DNA from: an uncultured Neomegalonema sp. | Lineage (GTDB): Bacteria > Pseudomonadota > Alphaproteobacteria > Rhodobacterales > Rhodobacteraceae | Assembly: GCA_937995735.1 (NCBI GenBank) | Contig: CALKIZ010000045.1 | Coordinates: forward strand, 44,464 to 108,463 | DNA: 64,000 bases | Direction of reading: 5' to 3' | Shown here: piece after piece, positions 1 through 10,418 of the stretch | Layout of the letters: the number at the start of each line of letters is the position of its first letter | Position numbering within the stretch: position 1 is the stretch's first letter | Made by a program: the position numbers and the translations under genes | The notes under the pieces: generated by a model | Seen by the model: only the letters and a program-made list of their open reading frames with translations | What the model was told of the DNA's origin: nothing | Databases searched by the model: none

Positions 1-262
1 CATTGCATGACTCCCAAACAGAGTCTCCAGCCTCTTCGTCTATCTGCGGTCGTCACTCTGCAGAGAGAGCTTACTGTCCCGAGCGCAATGCAGCATGAAA
101 TGCTGCTTTGCAGACGCGGGATCTCCTAGATTGGGAGATAAATCTTCGTCGCATACTGGCTCCGCATTCAGCACGGGGCTAAAGGAAAATGTCCATACGA
201 TTGCCACACATCATCACAACACGCGCTTTTTCATCGAGCCGGGATAGGCTAAGGCTGTCTCC

Positions 263-1456
263 ATGACAGAAGAGATTTCAAAAAATCCCCTCGCCGGATT
301 GCGGGTGCTGGACATGGCACGGGTTCTCGCAGGGCCTTGGATCGGACAGACCCTTTCGGATTTAGGCGCTGACGTGATCAAGGTCGAAAGCGCGGGCGGC
401 GATGACACGCGCAGTTGGGGACCACCTTGGGTCGAGGGCGAAGAAGACGAACGCCTTGACGCCGCATATTTCCACGCGGCCAATCGCGGCAAACGCTCTA
501 TTGTCGTCGACTTCCGCACAGAAGACGGACAAGAAATCATCAAGCGCCTCGCGGCCAAAGCCGATGTGGTGGTCGAAAATTTCAAGCTCGGCGGTTTGGC
601 CAAATACGGCCTCGATCACAATGGATTAAGCGCGGTGAACCCGAGACTGATTACCTGTTCAGTGACAGGCTTTGGACAGGACGGGCCTTATGCACCGCGC
701 GCGGGTTATGACTACATCATTCAGGGCATGAGCGGCATTATGGACCTGACCGGCGAGCCGGATGGTGATCCGCAACGGATCGGCGTTGCCTTTGCTGACA
801 TCTTCACCGGCCTTTACGGAGTGATCGCGATTGAGGCCGCATTGCTCCACCGCGAAAAAACCGGCAAGGGACAGCATATTGATATGGCTTTGCTGGATAC
901 GATGACGGCAGTGCTGGCCAATCAAGCGCAAAGCTATCTCAGCACGGGGCGCTCGCCAAAACGCACCGGCAATTACCATCCCGCAATTGCCCCTTATCAG
1001 TCGTTTCAATGCGCGGATTATCCGATCATAGTGACCGTCGGAAATGATAACCAGTTCCGACGGTTCGTAGAGGCACTCGGCACGCCGGAGATGGCCGATG
1101 ATGAACGGTTCCTGACCAACGCAACCCGCGTTGCAAACCGCGATGCCTTAACCGAATCCTTGGCCGCGCTTTGCGGCGCGATTGAGCGTGATGTCCTGCT
1201 CACAACATTGGAGAACGCTGGCGTTCCGGCGGGTCCAATCAACTCGGTCGCGCAAGCCTTCGAAGATCCACACATCCAACATCGCGGATTGGTCGTGGAT
1301 TTGCCACACAAAGGGGTGAAAGGCGGGACAAAACCTTATGTCCGTTCGCCGCTGCGGTTCTCGGATGCAGAATTGGCACTCGACAAAGGCGCACCACGCC
1401 TCGGCGAGCATACCGACGAAATCTTGCGCGAAATCGGATGGGGCAGTGAAAGCTGA
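263..1456 (+). CDS. CaiB/BaiF (family III) CoA-transferase
   Basis: MTEEISKNPLAGLRVLDMARVLAGPWIGQTLSDLGADVIKVE...GDDTR, NRGKRSIVVDF and PRLITCSVTGFGQDGPYAPRAGYD are characteristic of family III CoA-transferases. Confidence 0.93.
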   Translation: MTEEISKNPLAGLRVLDMARVLAGPWIGQTLSDLGADVIKVESAGGDDTRSWGPPWVEGEEDERLDAAYFHAANRGKRSIVVDFRTEDGQEIIKRLAAKADVVVENFKLGGLAKYGLDHNGLSAVNPRLITCSVTGFGQDGPYAPRAGYDYIIQGMSGIMDLTGEPDGDPQRIGVAFADIFTGLYGVIAIEAALLHREKTGKGQHIDMALLDTMTAVLANQAQSYLSTGRSPKRTGNYHPAIAPYQSFQCADYPIIVTVGNDNQFRRFVEALGTPEMADDERFLTNATRVANRDALTESLAALCGAIERDVLLTTLENAGVPAGPINSVAQAFEDPHIQHRGLVVDLPHKGVKGGTKPYVRSPLRFSDAELALDKGAPRLGEHTDEILREIGWGSES

Positions 1457-1512
1457 TCATTGACAAAACGCAGTTTTGATTGATCCATCAACTCTCCAAT
1501 TCGAGGAGAATA

Positions 1513-2517
1513 ATGATGCCGTCTATTGCACAACCGCTAGAATTCCCACGCCCGCAACCGACAGGCTATCCTCGCCTTGAGAATGAGCCGGTCTTTGATG
1601 TCGCCAAGCATCTGGCTCTCGAAATGCCGACCCAAATAACGCGGCTGGATGCGCTTGGATATTCCGAAGAAACGATTGCGGCCTGTCCCACTGATCTGGG
1701 GATTACCTCGACATTCCGTATCTTGAGCGATGAAGGCGCAGCGTGTTTGCTAGAGGTCGCGCGCGGACTATCGCCTTATATCCGTGCATCCGGCGAGCGG
1801 GTTTCCCGCTCGGTAAGGGGCGGCGTGTATCAATCGCAATTCCTACGTGATTTTTGCATGGCTCCAGAATTGACCGAAGCCATCTCAGCAATGTGCGGTG
1901 CGCCGATGCATCCACACACGATGCCGCATCAACTCGGTCACCTGAACTACAATCCGCTGAAAGTCGGAGAGAATGTCGACAAATGGCATGTCGATACTCT
2001 CCGCGTCGATTTCGTGTTGTTCGTGACCGATCCGAACGCGATTGAAGGAGGCGAGTTCGAGTATTTCAACGGCACGGCAGATGAAGTGCGCGCCCTCAAA
2101 GACGCCGGGCAGGACTTGCCCACCGATAAGATTATGCAAGCCGACATTCCCGGCGCTGGCTATGGCGTTCTGCAACAAGGCAATATGGTCGTACACCGCG
2201 CCAAAGGTCTGCGCGAAGAAGGTGAGCGGATTACCCTCGTCAACGGCTATGTCCCCGCCGATATGAGCTACCCTGATTACACGCGCTTCGATCAGCTATC
2301 GCTGGTTGACCCCGAGACAATCGCAGCCAGTGAATACGCCCGCCATATCGCGTGGATGGGACGCGAGAGCCTGAGCACTCAATTACAGGATTTTGATTTC
2401 AGCGATGACCGGGACGGTTTCGCCGGACAGCTCGACCGCGTAGCCGCGCTATTGTCAGGCGCAGCGGCCCAGTTAAGAGCCACCGAAAAAATCAAGATGG
2501 ATCATTTCGGGGATTGA
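1513..2517 (+). CDS. putative Fe(II)/2-oxoglutarate-dependent oxygenase-like protein
   Basis: The ORF opens at 1480, but a GGAG Shine-Dalgarno precedes ATG at 1513/1516. WHVDTLRVDFVLF supplies an HxD and MVVHRAKGLREEGERITLVNGY a distal H...R. Confidence 0.55.
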   Translation: MMPSIAQPLEFPRPQPTGYPRLENEPVFDVAKHLALEMPTQITRLDALGYSEETIAACPTDLGITSTFRILSDEGAACLLEVARGLSPYIRASGERVSRSVRGGVYQSQFLRDFCMAPELTEAISAMCGAPMHPHTMPHQLGHLNYNPLKVGENVDKWHVDTLRVDFVLFVTDPNAIEGGEFEYFNGTADEVRALKDAGQDLPTDKIMQADIPGAGYGVLQQGNMVVHRAKGLREEGERITLVNGYVPADMSYPDYTRFDQLSLVDPETIAASEYARHIAWMGRESLSTQLQDFDFSDDRDGFAGQLDRVAALLSGAAAQLRATEKIKMDHFGD

Positions 2518-2702
2518 TCGACCGCCCTGTCGTATCCGCGCGAATGTTGGCCGAAGAGGGCGATGCCTCGCTCGCCTCCGCCGGATGCGCTCTGACCATA
2601 TTCCACGACTCCGGACTCGCCATAGGGGTTAGCGGTAGTGGACGCTTCCGTTAGTGGTGCTTAAAATGACAAAAAAAAGACACCTGACCAAGACATCCCT
2701 GT

Positions 2703-5700
2703 GTGAGACCCTCTGTGCTTGAAACTGACATTAGACGTTTAATCGGAGAGCCAGCTTATTCTCGCGGTTCAGAGTATTTCCGCCAGGGAAAAGTCATTGG
2801 AGCCGACGTAGCAACTGATGCCATTATCGAGGGCGAGGTCAGCGGCTCCGGACGGCGAGTCTATAGCCAAGATATTGAGCTAATCTATCGACGGGGGAAA
2901 ATCGTCGATATTGACGGTGAATGTTCTTGTCCTGTCGGCTATAATTGCAAACATATTGTCGCCGTCATGCTTGCCGTTAGAAAAAAGTTAGCGCCCCACG
3001 CCAAACCACGCGATGTAACACCCCCCAGCGCGCCTAAAATCCCAGAAAATGTCGAACTTTGGCTCTCTCATCTGAAAGAGCACACAAAGCGGAAACCAGA
3101 AAGCACCCCGAACCAAGAAAAGTTATACTATCTGTTTCATGCAGATGGCCTAAACCGCCCAGAGATCATACCCTATAAGGTGCGATTGCTAAAATCCGGA
3201 GCGATAAGCAAAACCCGCAAAGAATATAATCCTGCTTATGTAGCCAATGGGCCAAAATTTATTGACCTTGCCGATACGGGTATTTTGCAGAAATTGAATT
3301 ATCTTTTGAGTGGTTATCCGCGTCGTTACGCATGGCCGGAAGGCCCCACTCTCTTCACTCTCCTGCGCGAGATCATCGCCACGGGCCGCGCACGGGCCTT
3401 CGAACTTGATGGACCCGAATTGCAATGGGCCGCTCCCCGCTCTGTTCGATTTGAATGGGTCGCCGCCGATAGCGGTACGCAGAGGATTGAAGCAATCGCT
3501 GAAGACGGTAATCCGCTAGCTTTGCTCAGCTTTACGCCGCCTGTTTATTTTGATCGGGAAACCGGCGCGTGCGGAGAGATTGAAACCACATTGCCCCCTG
3601 CTTTGGCATCGCTCTGCGCTTCAGCACCGGCTGTACCGGCCCATGCCGTACCCGACGTGAACGATATCTTACACACATCCGCACCCAAAGAGATACCGCG
3701 CCCAACGGCAATGAAAATCGTTGAGCGCAAAGTTAAGCCTCAACCAGTTTTGCAGCTTTTCACCCTCCCGATCAAAAGACCCTCATATCCGGCCTATCAT
3801 GAACGCGGTCGAAGCGCAGGGCAAAAGCATGTCCCGGTTGCTCGCTTAAGTTTTGACTATGCGGGTCAAACTGTAAAAACCGCGATTTCAGACAATCCTA
3901 CATTTATAGAGGACGAAACACTCATCGTTCTGAAACGCGATTCAAAAGCCGAGTCCGAGGCGATCAACAAATTAGAGGATAGCCTGAAATATGACGCATA
4001 TCTGTATAACGAGATTGACATAACCGGTCCAATTACCATTGAAAATGTAGAAGAAAACGACCTTATTTTCCCACCGGAATTTGAGGAACCAGGAGGAGAA
4101 TTCGATTCAAGTATTCTAAGATTCTCAGCCCAATTTCTCCCCCAACTACGCCGGGAAGGGTGGCGCATTGACATTAACGAAAGCTGGCCAATTCAATTCT
4201 ACGAAGGGTCCGTCGATTTTGAAGCCAATACGGAATTGTCAGGTGTTGATTGGTTTTCTTTGGCTCTGACGCTTCAAGCGAATGGCGAAGAAGTCGATCT
4301 CGTTCCGGCAATCACCATGATCATCAATGCGCTTCCTGTTGATGAATTTGGTGATCTCAAAGCAGACTTTGATATTGAAGAATTTCTGGAAAACACCGTC
4401 ATATATCCCTCTCTTGCAGACGGGCGTATCGTTCCTGTTACCGGAGAGTGGCTTGCGCCGGTCGTTCGCGCTTTTCTCGAAGTTCATGGACTGACAGGGT
4501 TTCACCTTGGCGACTCTGGCCGTCTCGCAGAACTTGCAACAGCGCTAGAGGGATGCGGAATACCATGGCAGGGCGGGCAGGAACTTTTAGAGCTTGGGAA
4601 ACGCCTACGGGCTTTAACCGACGCGCAAGATGTGATTCCGCCCTCTACGCTCAAAGCCGAATTAAGACCCTACCAGCGCACAGGATATGGATGGCTGAAA
4701 GCTCTTTCAGAAACCGGGTTCGGCGGTGCGCTGACCGACGACATGGGGCTTGGCAAAACAGTGCAGGCACTGGCCTTACTGGTTGCACAGCATGTGGAGA
4801 ACAGCAGTGATCGGCCCAGTCTCCTTGTTGTGCCAACCAGCCTTATCGGGAACTGGCGAAACGAGGTAACGCGCTTTGCACCTGACCTGTCTTTTCTGAT
4901 TTTACACGGCGCTGATCGAAAAAATAATTTTGACGCGATCCCGAAACACGATGTCATCATCACAACATATCCGCTGGTCCATCGCGACCACGAAACGCTG
5001 TTTAAGCATGAGTATAATCTGGTCATTCTCGATGAAGCACAAGCGATCAAGAATCCTACCTCATCTATCGCTAAACGCATCCGCGATATTCGCGCGCGGC
5101 ATCGTATCGCCCTAACCGGCACACCCGTAGAAAATAATCTAATCGAGCTATGGGCTTTATTCGATTGGCTCATTCCGGGATTACTGGGCAACCGCGCCAG
5201 CTTCACAAAAACATTCCGGACACCAATCGAAAAACACGGCGACAAAGCAAAACAAAAATTACTTTCAACGCGCTTAAAACCTTTTCTACTACGCCGCACA
5301 AAAGAAGAGGTCGCGGACGACCTCCCACCTAAAACAATCATCAACGAGATTGTCCCGCTGACAGATGGCCAACGCAGTCTCTATGAGACATTGCGCGTCG
5401 CAATGGACAGCCGCGTTAAGCAAGCCATTGCACAAAAGGGCCTGAACGGGTCGCGTATCACAATCTTGGATGCTCTGTTAAAACTACGCCAAGCCTGTTG
5501 CGATCCCTCTCTCGTAAAGCTGGAAGCCGCCCGCAAAGTAAGTGACAGCGCCAAGAAAACGCGCCTTATGATTTTGCTCGAGGAATTGGTCGCTGAAGGG
5601 CGTAAGGTGCTGGTCTTCTCGCAATTTGTCGGAATGCTAAAGCTACTTGAACAAGAAATTCAAGCGCGCGGCTGGGGCTATTCCATGCTCACAGGAAAAA

Positions 5701-6059
5701 GCAAGAAACGCGAGGATTTAATCAAAGAGTTTCAGGAGGGCGACAACCAACTCTTTCTTATCAGCCTCAAAGCGGGGGGTGTTGGGCTTAACCTGACAAC
5801 TGCGGATACTGTGGTTCTTTACGATCCGTGGTGGAATCCGGCTGTCGAACGCCAAGCCATGGACCGCGCACATCGCATCGGCCAAACCAAACCGGTCTTC
5901 GTCTATCGCATGATTGCAGAGGGCACGGTCGAGGCGGCCATCCAAACAATGCAGGCCACGAAACAAAGCCTGGCAGATGCACTCTTCGACGAAAATAAAG
6001 GCGGCCCGTTAGCGCTCGACGAAGACGATATCACCGCACTCTTCGCACCCTTGGAATAG
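2703..6059 (+). CDS. SWIM zinc-finger / SNF2-family (HepA/RapA-like) helicase
   Basis: N-terminal CSCPVGYNCKH (SWIM CxCx(n)CxH). C-terminal LTDDMGLGKTVQALAL (Walker A), DEAQAIKNP (DEAQ), LTGTPVENNLIELWALFDW, and DPWWNPAVERQAMDRAHRIGQTKPVFVYR. Confidence 0.93.
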   Translation: MRPSVLETDIRRLIGEPAYSRGSEYFRQGKVIGADVATDAIIEGEVSGSGRRVYSQDIELIYRRGKIVDIDGECSCPVGYNCKHIVAVMLAVRKKLAPHAKPRDVTPPSAPKIPENVELWLSHLKEHTKRKPESTPNQEKLYYLFHADGLNRPEIIPYKVRLLKSGAISKTRKEYNPAYVANGPKFIDLADTGILQKLNYLLSGYPRRYAWPEGPTLFTLLREIIATGRARAFELDGPELQWAAPRSVRFEWVAADSGTQRIEAIAEDGNPLALLSFTPPVYFDRETGACGEIETTLPPALASLCASAPAVPAHAVPDVNDILHTSAPKEIPRPTAMKIVERKVKPQPVLQLFTLPIKRPSYPAYHERGRSAGQKHVPVARLSFDYAGQTVKTAISDNPTFIEDETLIVLKRDSKAESEAINKLEDSLKYDAYLYNEIDITGPITIENVEENDLIFPPEFEEPGGEFDSSILRFSAQFLPQLRREGWRIDINESWPIQFYEGSVDFEANTELSGVDWFSLALTLQANGEEVDLVPAITMIINALPVDEFGDLKADFDIEEFLENTVIYPSLADGRIVPVTGEWLAPVVRAFLEVHGLTGFHLGDSGRLAELATALEGCGIPWQGGQELLELGKRLRALTDAQDVIPPSTLKAELRPYQRTGYGWLKALSETGFGGALTDDMGLGKTVQALALLVAQHVENSSDRPSLLVVPTSLIGNWRNEVTRFAPDLSFLILHGADRKNNFDAIPKHDVIITTYPLVHRDHETLFKHEYNLVILDEAQAIKNPTSSIAKRIRDIRARHRIALTGTPVENNLIELWALFDWLIPGLLGNRASFTKTFRTPIEKHGDKAKQKLLSTRLKPFLLRRTKEEVADDLPPKTIINEIVPLTDGQRSLYETLRVAMDSRVKQAIAQKGLNGSRITILDALLKLRQACCDPSLVKLEAARKVSDSAKKTRLMILLEELVAEGRKVLVFSQFVGMLKLLEQEIQARGWGYSMLTGKSKKREDLIKEFQEGDNQLFLISLKAGGVGLNLTTADTVVLYDPWWNPAVERQAMDRAHRIGQTKPVFVYRMIAEGTVEAAIQTMQATKQSLADALFDENKGGPLALDEDDITALFAPLE

Positions 6060-6078
6060 AACCGCTTTCTAAATCAAA

Positions 6079-6114
6079 ATCAGGTTTCACGCTCTCTTTG
6101 GCGCGAAACCTGAT
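6079..6114. terminator. Inverted repeat in a convergent intergenic gap, likely bidirectional terminator
   Basis: ATCAGGTTTC(ACGCTCTCTTTGGCGC)GAAACCTGAT, extended by an inner CGC/GCG pairing. It lies between the 3' ends of the SNF2 gene and the 6134 ORF. Confidence 0.6.
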
Positions 6115-6133
6115 ACCCGATAATTCGCGTTAT

Positions 6134-7090
6134 TCAGCTTTTGCCGACATTGGTGTTGACCATCACAGGCGGAATGAACTGACCGTCAAAGCCAACGGCT
6201 TGTCCAAACTGGTTGACGGCGCGTGTTGGTTGCGTGCGCACCAACCACCCGATAACCTGTTGATCCGTATCAACGATAGGCTGGAAAGGACGATCAGGGG
6301 AGACGGTAAAAGTTGATCCAAGCGGCGCAAAGAACGCCGATGGCAACGACTGGATATTGCTTCTCGCATTGACAACCGTGCCGGTCAGGCCCGTGGAGCA
6401 TGTCGAGAAACTCGACGATCCACCCTCACCAATCAGCATTTTTGTTTTGTTGTCTTGGACTTGAATATTCGCAACGACGGGATTTTTGGCGGTGCTTTTG
6501 CGTAAACAAGCCTGCACTGCGGGGTAAAAACGCGCCAGATTGAACGCCCAAGCATCAGTATCCTGCAATTCACTTCCAGCCGATGGGAGAGTCGAGTCTG
6601 GAACCGACCGTGTGACTGTTTTTGCAGGTTGCGGGATGGTATGGGGTTGTGGTGTAGCAGCGAAATTTGGTTGCTGATAAGTTTGCGCCGGTGTTTGCAC
6701 ATATGTCTGCGCTGGCGTTTGCACATATGTTTGAGCCGGGGCCGGAGCAGCGATTTGCGCCGTGGGCTTATAAGGCGACGCATAGCTTGGTGTCGTATTC
6801 GAGTAAATTGTCGCTGTTTGTGGAGCCGAAATCGCAGGCTGTGGCGCAGCGAGGACAGGCTGTTGCTGAGTACTATAGGTAATTGATGGCGTGGTGTAGA
6901 TCGTTTGGCCAGCCGCTTGCTGTGCCGTGACGGGCGCTTGATACGTGCTCGTTGCAGCGGGCGCAATTATCCTCGTTTGATACCCGTTCGGAATCTGTTG
7001 ATAATATATATTATTGCTCTGTGCGGCCACTACGCTGGTCATCGCAAGTGTAATTGCCGTGGCGAATGTACCACCGACTTTAATGGACAT
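6134..7090 (-). CDS. secreted Gln/Pro/Thr-repeat protein of unknown function
   Basis: Signal peptide MSIKVGGTFATAITLAMTSVVAAQS; AGGAG before the ATG at 7090; low-complexity Q/P/T/A region; cysteine-containing C-terminal half (AVQACLRKST, FSTCSTGLTG). Confidence 0.7.
   Translation of the reverse strand: MSIKVGGTFATAITLAMTSVVAAQSNNIYYQQIPNGYQTRIIAPAATSTYQAPVTAQQAAGQTIYTTPSITYSTQQQPVLAAPQPAISAPQTATIYSNTTPSYASPYKPTAQIAAPAPAQTYVQTPAQTYVQTPAQTYQQPNFAATPQPHTIPQPAKTVTRSVPDSTLPSAGSELQDTDAWAFNLARFYPAVQACLRKSTAKNPVVANIQVQDNKTKMLIGEGGSSSFSTCSTGLTGTVVNARSNIQSLPSAFFAPLGSTFTVSPDRPFQPIVDTDQQVIGWLVRTQPTRAVNQFGQAVGFDGQFIPPVMVNTNVGKS
6661..6732 (-). repeat. Tandem 24-bp (8-aa, TPAQTYVQ) in-frame repeat: two near-identical units plus one diverged unit
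   Basis: gcgccggtgtttgcacatatgtct / gcgctggcgtttgcacatatgttt are adjacent at 6685 and 6709. Protein reads QTPAQTYVQTPAQTYVQTPAQTYQQ. Confidence 0.85.
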
Positions 7091-7314
7091 GACGTTCTCC
7101 TGGCTCAATCAATACGTCACTTTTTGGACGCTGTCTGAATCGTAAACGATTTATTGCCAAGACTCAAATATTTGTCGGAGTCAATTCTGATTGATAGCAC
7201 TTAAGGCTTTTTTAACCCTGTATGGCAAGTAATCCAGCGGATTAACCGAGTATAAAGCGGGTCGCGTTTTTCGACGCAACCTGATGAATTTTTCAGTCGT
7301 ATCCACAATAAACT

Positions 7315-8910
7315 TTATGAAATCGAAGGCGCTGCGGTCATCACATCGGCATCTACATCGGCTTCATATTTGGCGAAGTTATCGATGAACATTTGCACCA
7401 GTTTCTTCGCTTGAGCATCATAAGCCGCTGCATCCGCCCATGTCTGGCGCGGATCAAGGATAACGGTCGAAACGTCTGGAACAGCCTTAGGCACATCAAA
7501 CCCAAAGAAATCATCTTTGCGGAATTCCGCGTCATTCAGAGATCCATTCAGGGCCGCCGTCAGCAAAGTCCGTGTCACAAGGATAGGCATCCGCGATCCG
7601 ACGCCGTGCGCACCGCCGGTCCATCCGGTATTCACCAGCCAGCATGTCGCACCAGTTTCTGCGATCTTCTTCTTGAGCAAATCGCCGTATTCACTGGGGC
7701 GGCGTGGCATGAACGGAGCGCCGAAACACGTTGAAAATGTCGGCTCCGGGTCCGTAACCCCTTTTTCTGTGCCAGCGACCTTCGCCGTAAAACCCGAGAG
7801 AAAGTGGTATTGCGCCTGCGCCGGGGTCAAACGGGCAATCGGAGGCAGCACACCAAAAGCATCACAGGTGAGCATCACGATATTCTTCGGAACTCCGCCA
7901 ACGGATGTCTCGGATGCGTTCGGGATCATATCGAGCGGATAGCAAACGCGCGTATTTTGCGTCAGCGAGCCATCATCAAAATCAAGCTCCCGCGTGATCG
8001 GGTTCATCACCACATTCTCAAGCACAGACCCGAATTTCGAGCAGGTATCGTAAATCTCAGGCTCAGCTTCGCGGCGCAAGTTGATTGTCTTCGCGTAACA
8101 ACCACCCTCGAAATTGAAGATTCCACTATCCGACCAACCATGCTCATCATCGCCAAGCAATGTCCGGTTCGGGTCCGCCGATAATGTTGTTTTTCCCGTC
8201 CCGGAAAGACCAAAGAAAACCGCTGCATCATCGGGGTTGCCGGTGGCGTGGTTCGCTGAACAGTGCATTGGCATAATGCCCTTTTCAGGCAGCACATAGT
8301 TCATCACACCAAAGATCGATTTCTTATTCTCGCCGCCATACGAGGTGCAGCCAATCAGAACGGTCTTTTTCGTAAAGGACACTGCGATAACAGTTTCCGA
8401 GCGGCATCCGTGGCGGGCGGGGTCTGCCTTAAAGGATGGCAGGTTCAGCACCGTCCATTCATTCTGAAACGCGGCCAAGTCTTGTTGTTCAGGACGGCGC
8501 ATCATGTTCCGAATAAACAGCATGTGCCATGCAAGCTCGTTGATAAACCGTACCTTGATCTGATGCGTTGGATCGGCTCCACACGCCAAATCCTGAACGT
8601 AAAGTTTCGCACCCTTGGCATGGGCGATCATATCAGCGTGGAGCGTATCGAAATGCTCTGCTGTCATCGAAGCGTTATTGCCCCAGTCGACCGTTGTCTC
8701 TGTGGTTGCATCGCGGACGGTAAATTTATCTTTGGGCGAGCGCCCCGTATGCTGTCCTGTCAGTGCGAGAAAAGCACCACCCGGAGCAAGCTGTCCCTCT
8801 CCGTTTTGAAGGGCTTTCTCGACAAGCGATGGGGGCAAATCGTTGTAATGGACGGTGTTTGCCTCAATTCCGAGCGAAAGCGACTCGTTTCTGATCCCAA
8901 TCTCTTGCAC
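7315..8910 (-). CDS. pckA: phosphoenolpyruvate carboxykinase (ATP)
   Basis: [28 protein letters not shown] kinase motif, [23 protein letters not shown]. Confidence 0.97.
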   Translation of the reverse strand: MQEIGIRNESLSLGIEANTVHYNDLPPSLVEKALQNGEGQLAPGGAFLALTGQHTGRSPKDKFTVRDATTETTVDWGNNASMTAEHFDTLHADMIAHAKGAKLYVQDLACGADPTHQIKVRFINELAWHMLFIRNMMRRPEQQDLAAFQNEWTVLNLPSFKADPARHGCRSETVIAVSFTKKTVLIGCTSYGGENKKSIFGVMNYVLPEKGIMPMHCSANHATGNPDDAAVFFGLSGTGKTTLSADPNRTLLGDDEHGWSDSGIFNFEGGCYAKTINLRREAEPEIYDTCSKFGSVLENVVMNPITRELDFDDGSLTQNTRVCYPLDMIPNASETSVGGVPKNIVMLTCDAFGVLPPIARLTPAQAQYHFLSGFTAKVAGTEKGVTDPEPTFSTCFGAPFMPRRPSEYGDLLKKKIAETGATCWLVNTGWTGGAHGVGSRMPILVTRTLLTAALNGSLNDAEFRKDDFFGFDVPKAVPDVSTVILDPRQTWADAAAYDAQAKKLVQMFIDNFAKYEADVDADVMTAAPSIS

Positions 8911-9057
8911 GCTTTAGTCCTCCGCGACGGTATACCCTGAACAGAATCTCTGTCCGAATTTTTCTGTTCGTGCCTAACAACCACTGCAGTGTTGCGAAAG
9001 CCATAATATTACATTGTCTTTGATAGAGATTCATGAATTTGCGTAAAGGTCGCACGA

Positions 9058-9879
9058 ATGAAAACGAATTGGGAACAAATAACCGACTGGACGGCGGCCT
9101 ATGACAACCGGGCCGCTGTACCGGGGTATGAAGAGATTTTTTATACATGGGGCCGTGACGCCGCTGCATTCAGAACCGTTCATCCACCGGAAGATTTGGC
9201 ATATGGCGACGCTGAACGGGAACGGTTCGACCTCTACCGGCCATCTGGCACAGCGAAAGGTCTTTGTGTCTTCATTCATGGCGGATGGTGGAGTTATTTT
9301 GGGCGGGAATACTTTAGCCATCTCGCCGCCGGTCCACTAGCTCAAGGTTGGGCCGTGGCCATGCCAAGCTATACCCTCTGCCCTGACCTCAATATCGGTG
9401 GCATTGTCCGGCAAATGGTCGATGCTGTTGGATCGGCACATACCGCCGCACCGGATGGACCCTTAGTTGTTTGCGGCCATTCGGCAGGCGGACATCTTGC
9501 GACGATGATGGGAGCCAGCGATGTTGGCATAACAGGCGCTCCCGCAAACCGCCTTGAACGGATTGTCTCAATCAGCGGTGTCGCAGACTTACGGCCTTTG
9601 ATGCGCGTCGAAATGAACTCGGTTCTCAAGATCGACGAACAAGAAGCCCGTGCCTCCAGCCCCCTCTTCCTGACCCCAAAGGGCGGGTTTGATTATATCG
9701 CCCTTGCAGGAGCCAAAGAGTTATCCGAGTTCCGGCGACAAAACGCGATGCTCGCCGATTGTTGGGGCGCGCATGTCTCTGCACAGCGGCTTGAGGCAGA
9801 AGGATGCAATCATTTCGACGTCATTGATGCTTTGGCTGATCCTGAAAGCGCACTGACAGGATTAGTCACACTCAGCTAG
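9058..9879 (+). CDS. alpha/beta hydrolase, KynB / arylformamidase-like
   Basis: FIHGGWWSYFGREYFSHLA (HGGWW oxyanion motif), CGHSAGGHLATMM (nucleophile elbow), EGCNHFDVID (catalytic His). Confidence 0.8.
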   Translation: MKTNWEQITDWTAAYDNRAAVPGYEEIFYTWGRDAAAFRTVHPPEDLAYGDAERERFDLYRPSGTAKGLCVFIHGGWWSYFGREYFSHLAAGPLAQGWAVAMPSYTLCPDLNIGGIVRQMVDAVGSAHTAAPDGPLVVCGHSAGGHLATMMGASDVGITGAPANRLERIVSISGVADLRPLMRVEMNSVLKIDEQEARASSPLFLTPKGGFDYIALAGAKELSEFRRQNAMLADCWGAHVSAQRLEAEGCNHFDVIDALADPESALTGLVTLS

Positions 9880-9913
9880 GCAGTCTTCTCCGAAAACCCT
9901 GTCAGGACATCTC

Positions 9914-10147
9914 ATGAGCCTCATCACCCGCATTTCAGTTCACAGCTACATCTACGAGCTGGAGAATTTCGGCGCGAACATCATGACCTTCGAAAAAGGC
10001 GGGCGATTGCCGACCACCAAATTCGTCGTTGTCATTGAGACTGATGATGGTTTGCGCGGAGAATGCACGCCGCATTACATGGCGAACAAAATGACCTGCT
10101 CCCAAGCCAATGAAAAGCGCCGGGAATTCAAATTCCGGAATTTGTGA
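9914..10147 (+). pseudogene. truncated N-terminal fragment of a mandelate racemase/muconate lactonizing enzyme-like (enolase superfamily) gene
   Basis: MSLITRISVHSYIYELE...TTKFVVVIETDDGLRGECTPHYMA resembles the MR/MLE N-terminal capping domain. The frame then runs into unrelated residues and stops at 77 aa with no barrel domain. Confidence 0.5.
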
Positions 10148-10418
10148 ACAAGCTAGCGGCGTGCTACAAACGCGGATGGACAAATTTTAATTGTACACAA
10201 TTTTTTAACTTCACGGATTGCACATTACTTAAATCTCCAAATTAATTCCCGCCTTCGTGTCCGGATCAGGTAAAAGTGACTGCTCAAACGCAGCGGTGAC
10301 GCTGAATTATCTAATTTTAATAATGTTCGAGGTCACAGTACATTAATTGGAAACCTCTTTCGGCGAACTTACGTGAGGTGCACGTAGTAAAAGTATCGCG
10401 CGAAGGCTTCATAATTCG

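Noticed and set aside
90-106. GCAGCAT-GAA-ATGCTGC inverted repeat upstream of the CoA-transferase
   Set aside because: Only a 7-bp stem with a weak T-tract. May be a terminator of a gene outside the window but cannot be supported from here.
2518-2700. Short frame (…RMLAEEGDASLASAGCALTIFHDSGLAIGVSGSGRFR) between the 2OG-like gene and SNF2
   Set aside because: Only about 33 codons from its ATG, no RBS or similarity I can name. Could be a decayed remnant but not supportable.
4670-5344. 224-aa minus-strand ORF opposite the SNF2 motor domain
   Set aside because: Overlaps essential SNF2 motifs; composition typical of a shadow ORF.
8263-8940. 225-aa plus-strand ORF opposite pckA
   Set aside because: Antisense to an unambiguous PEP carboxykinase.
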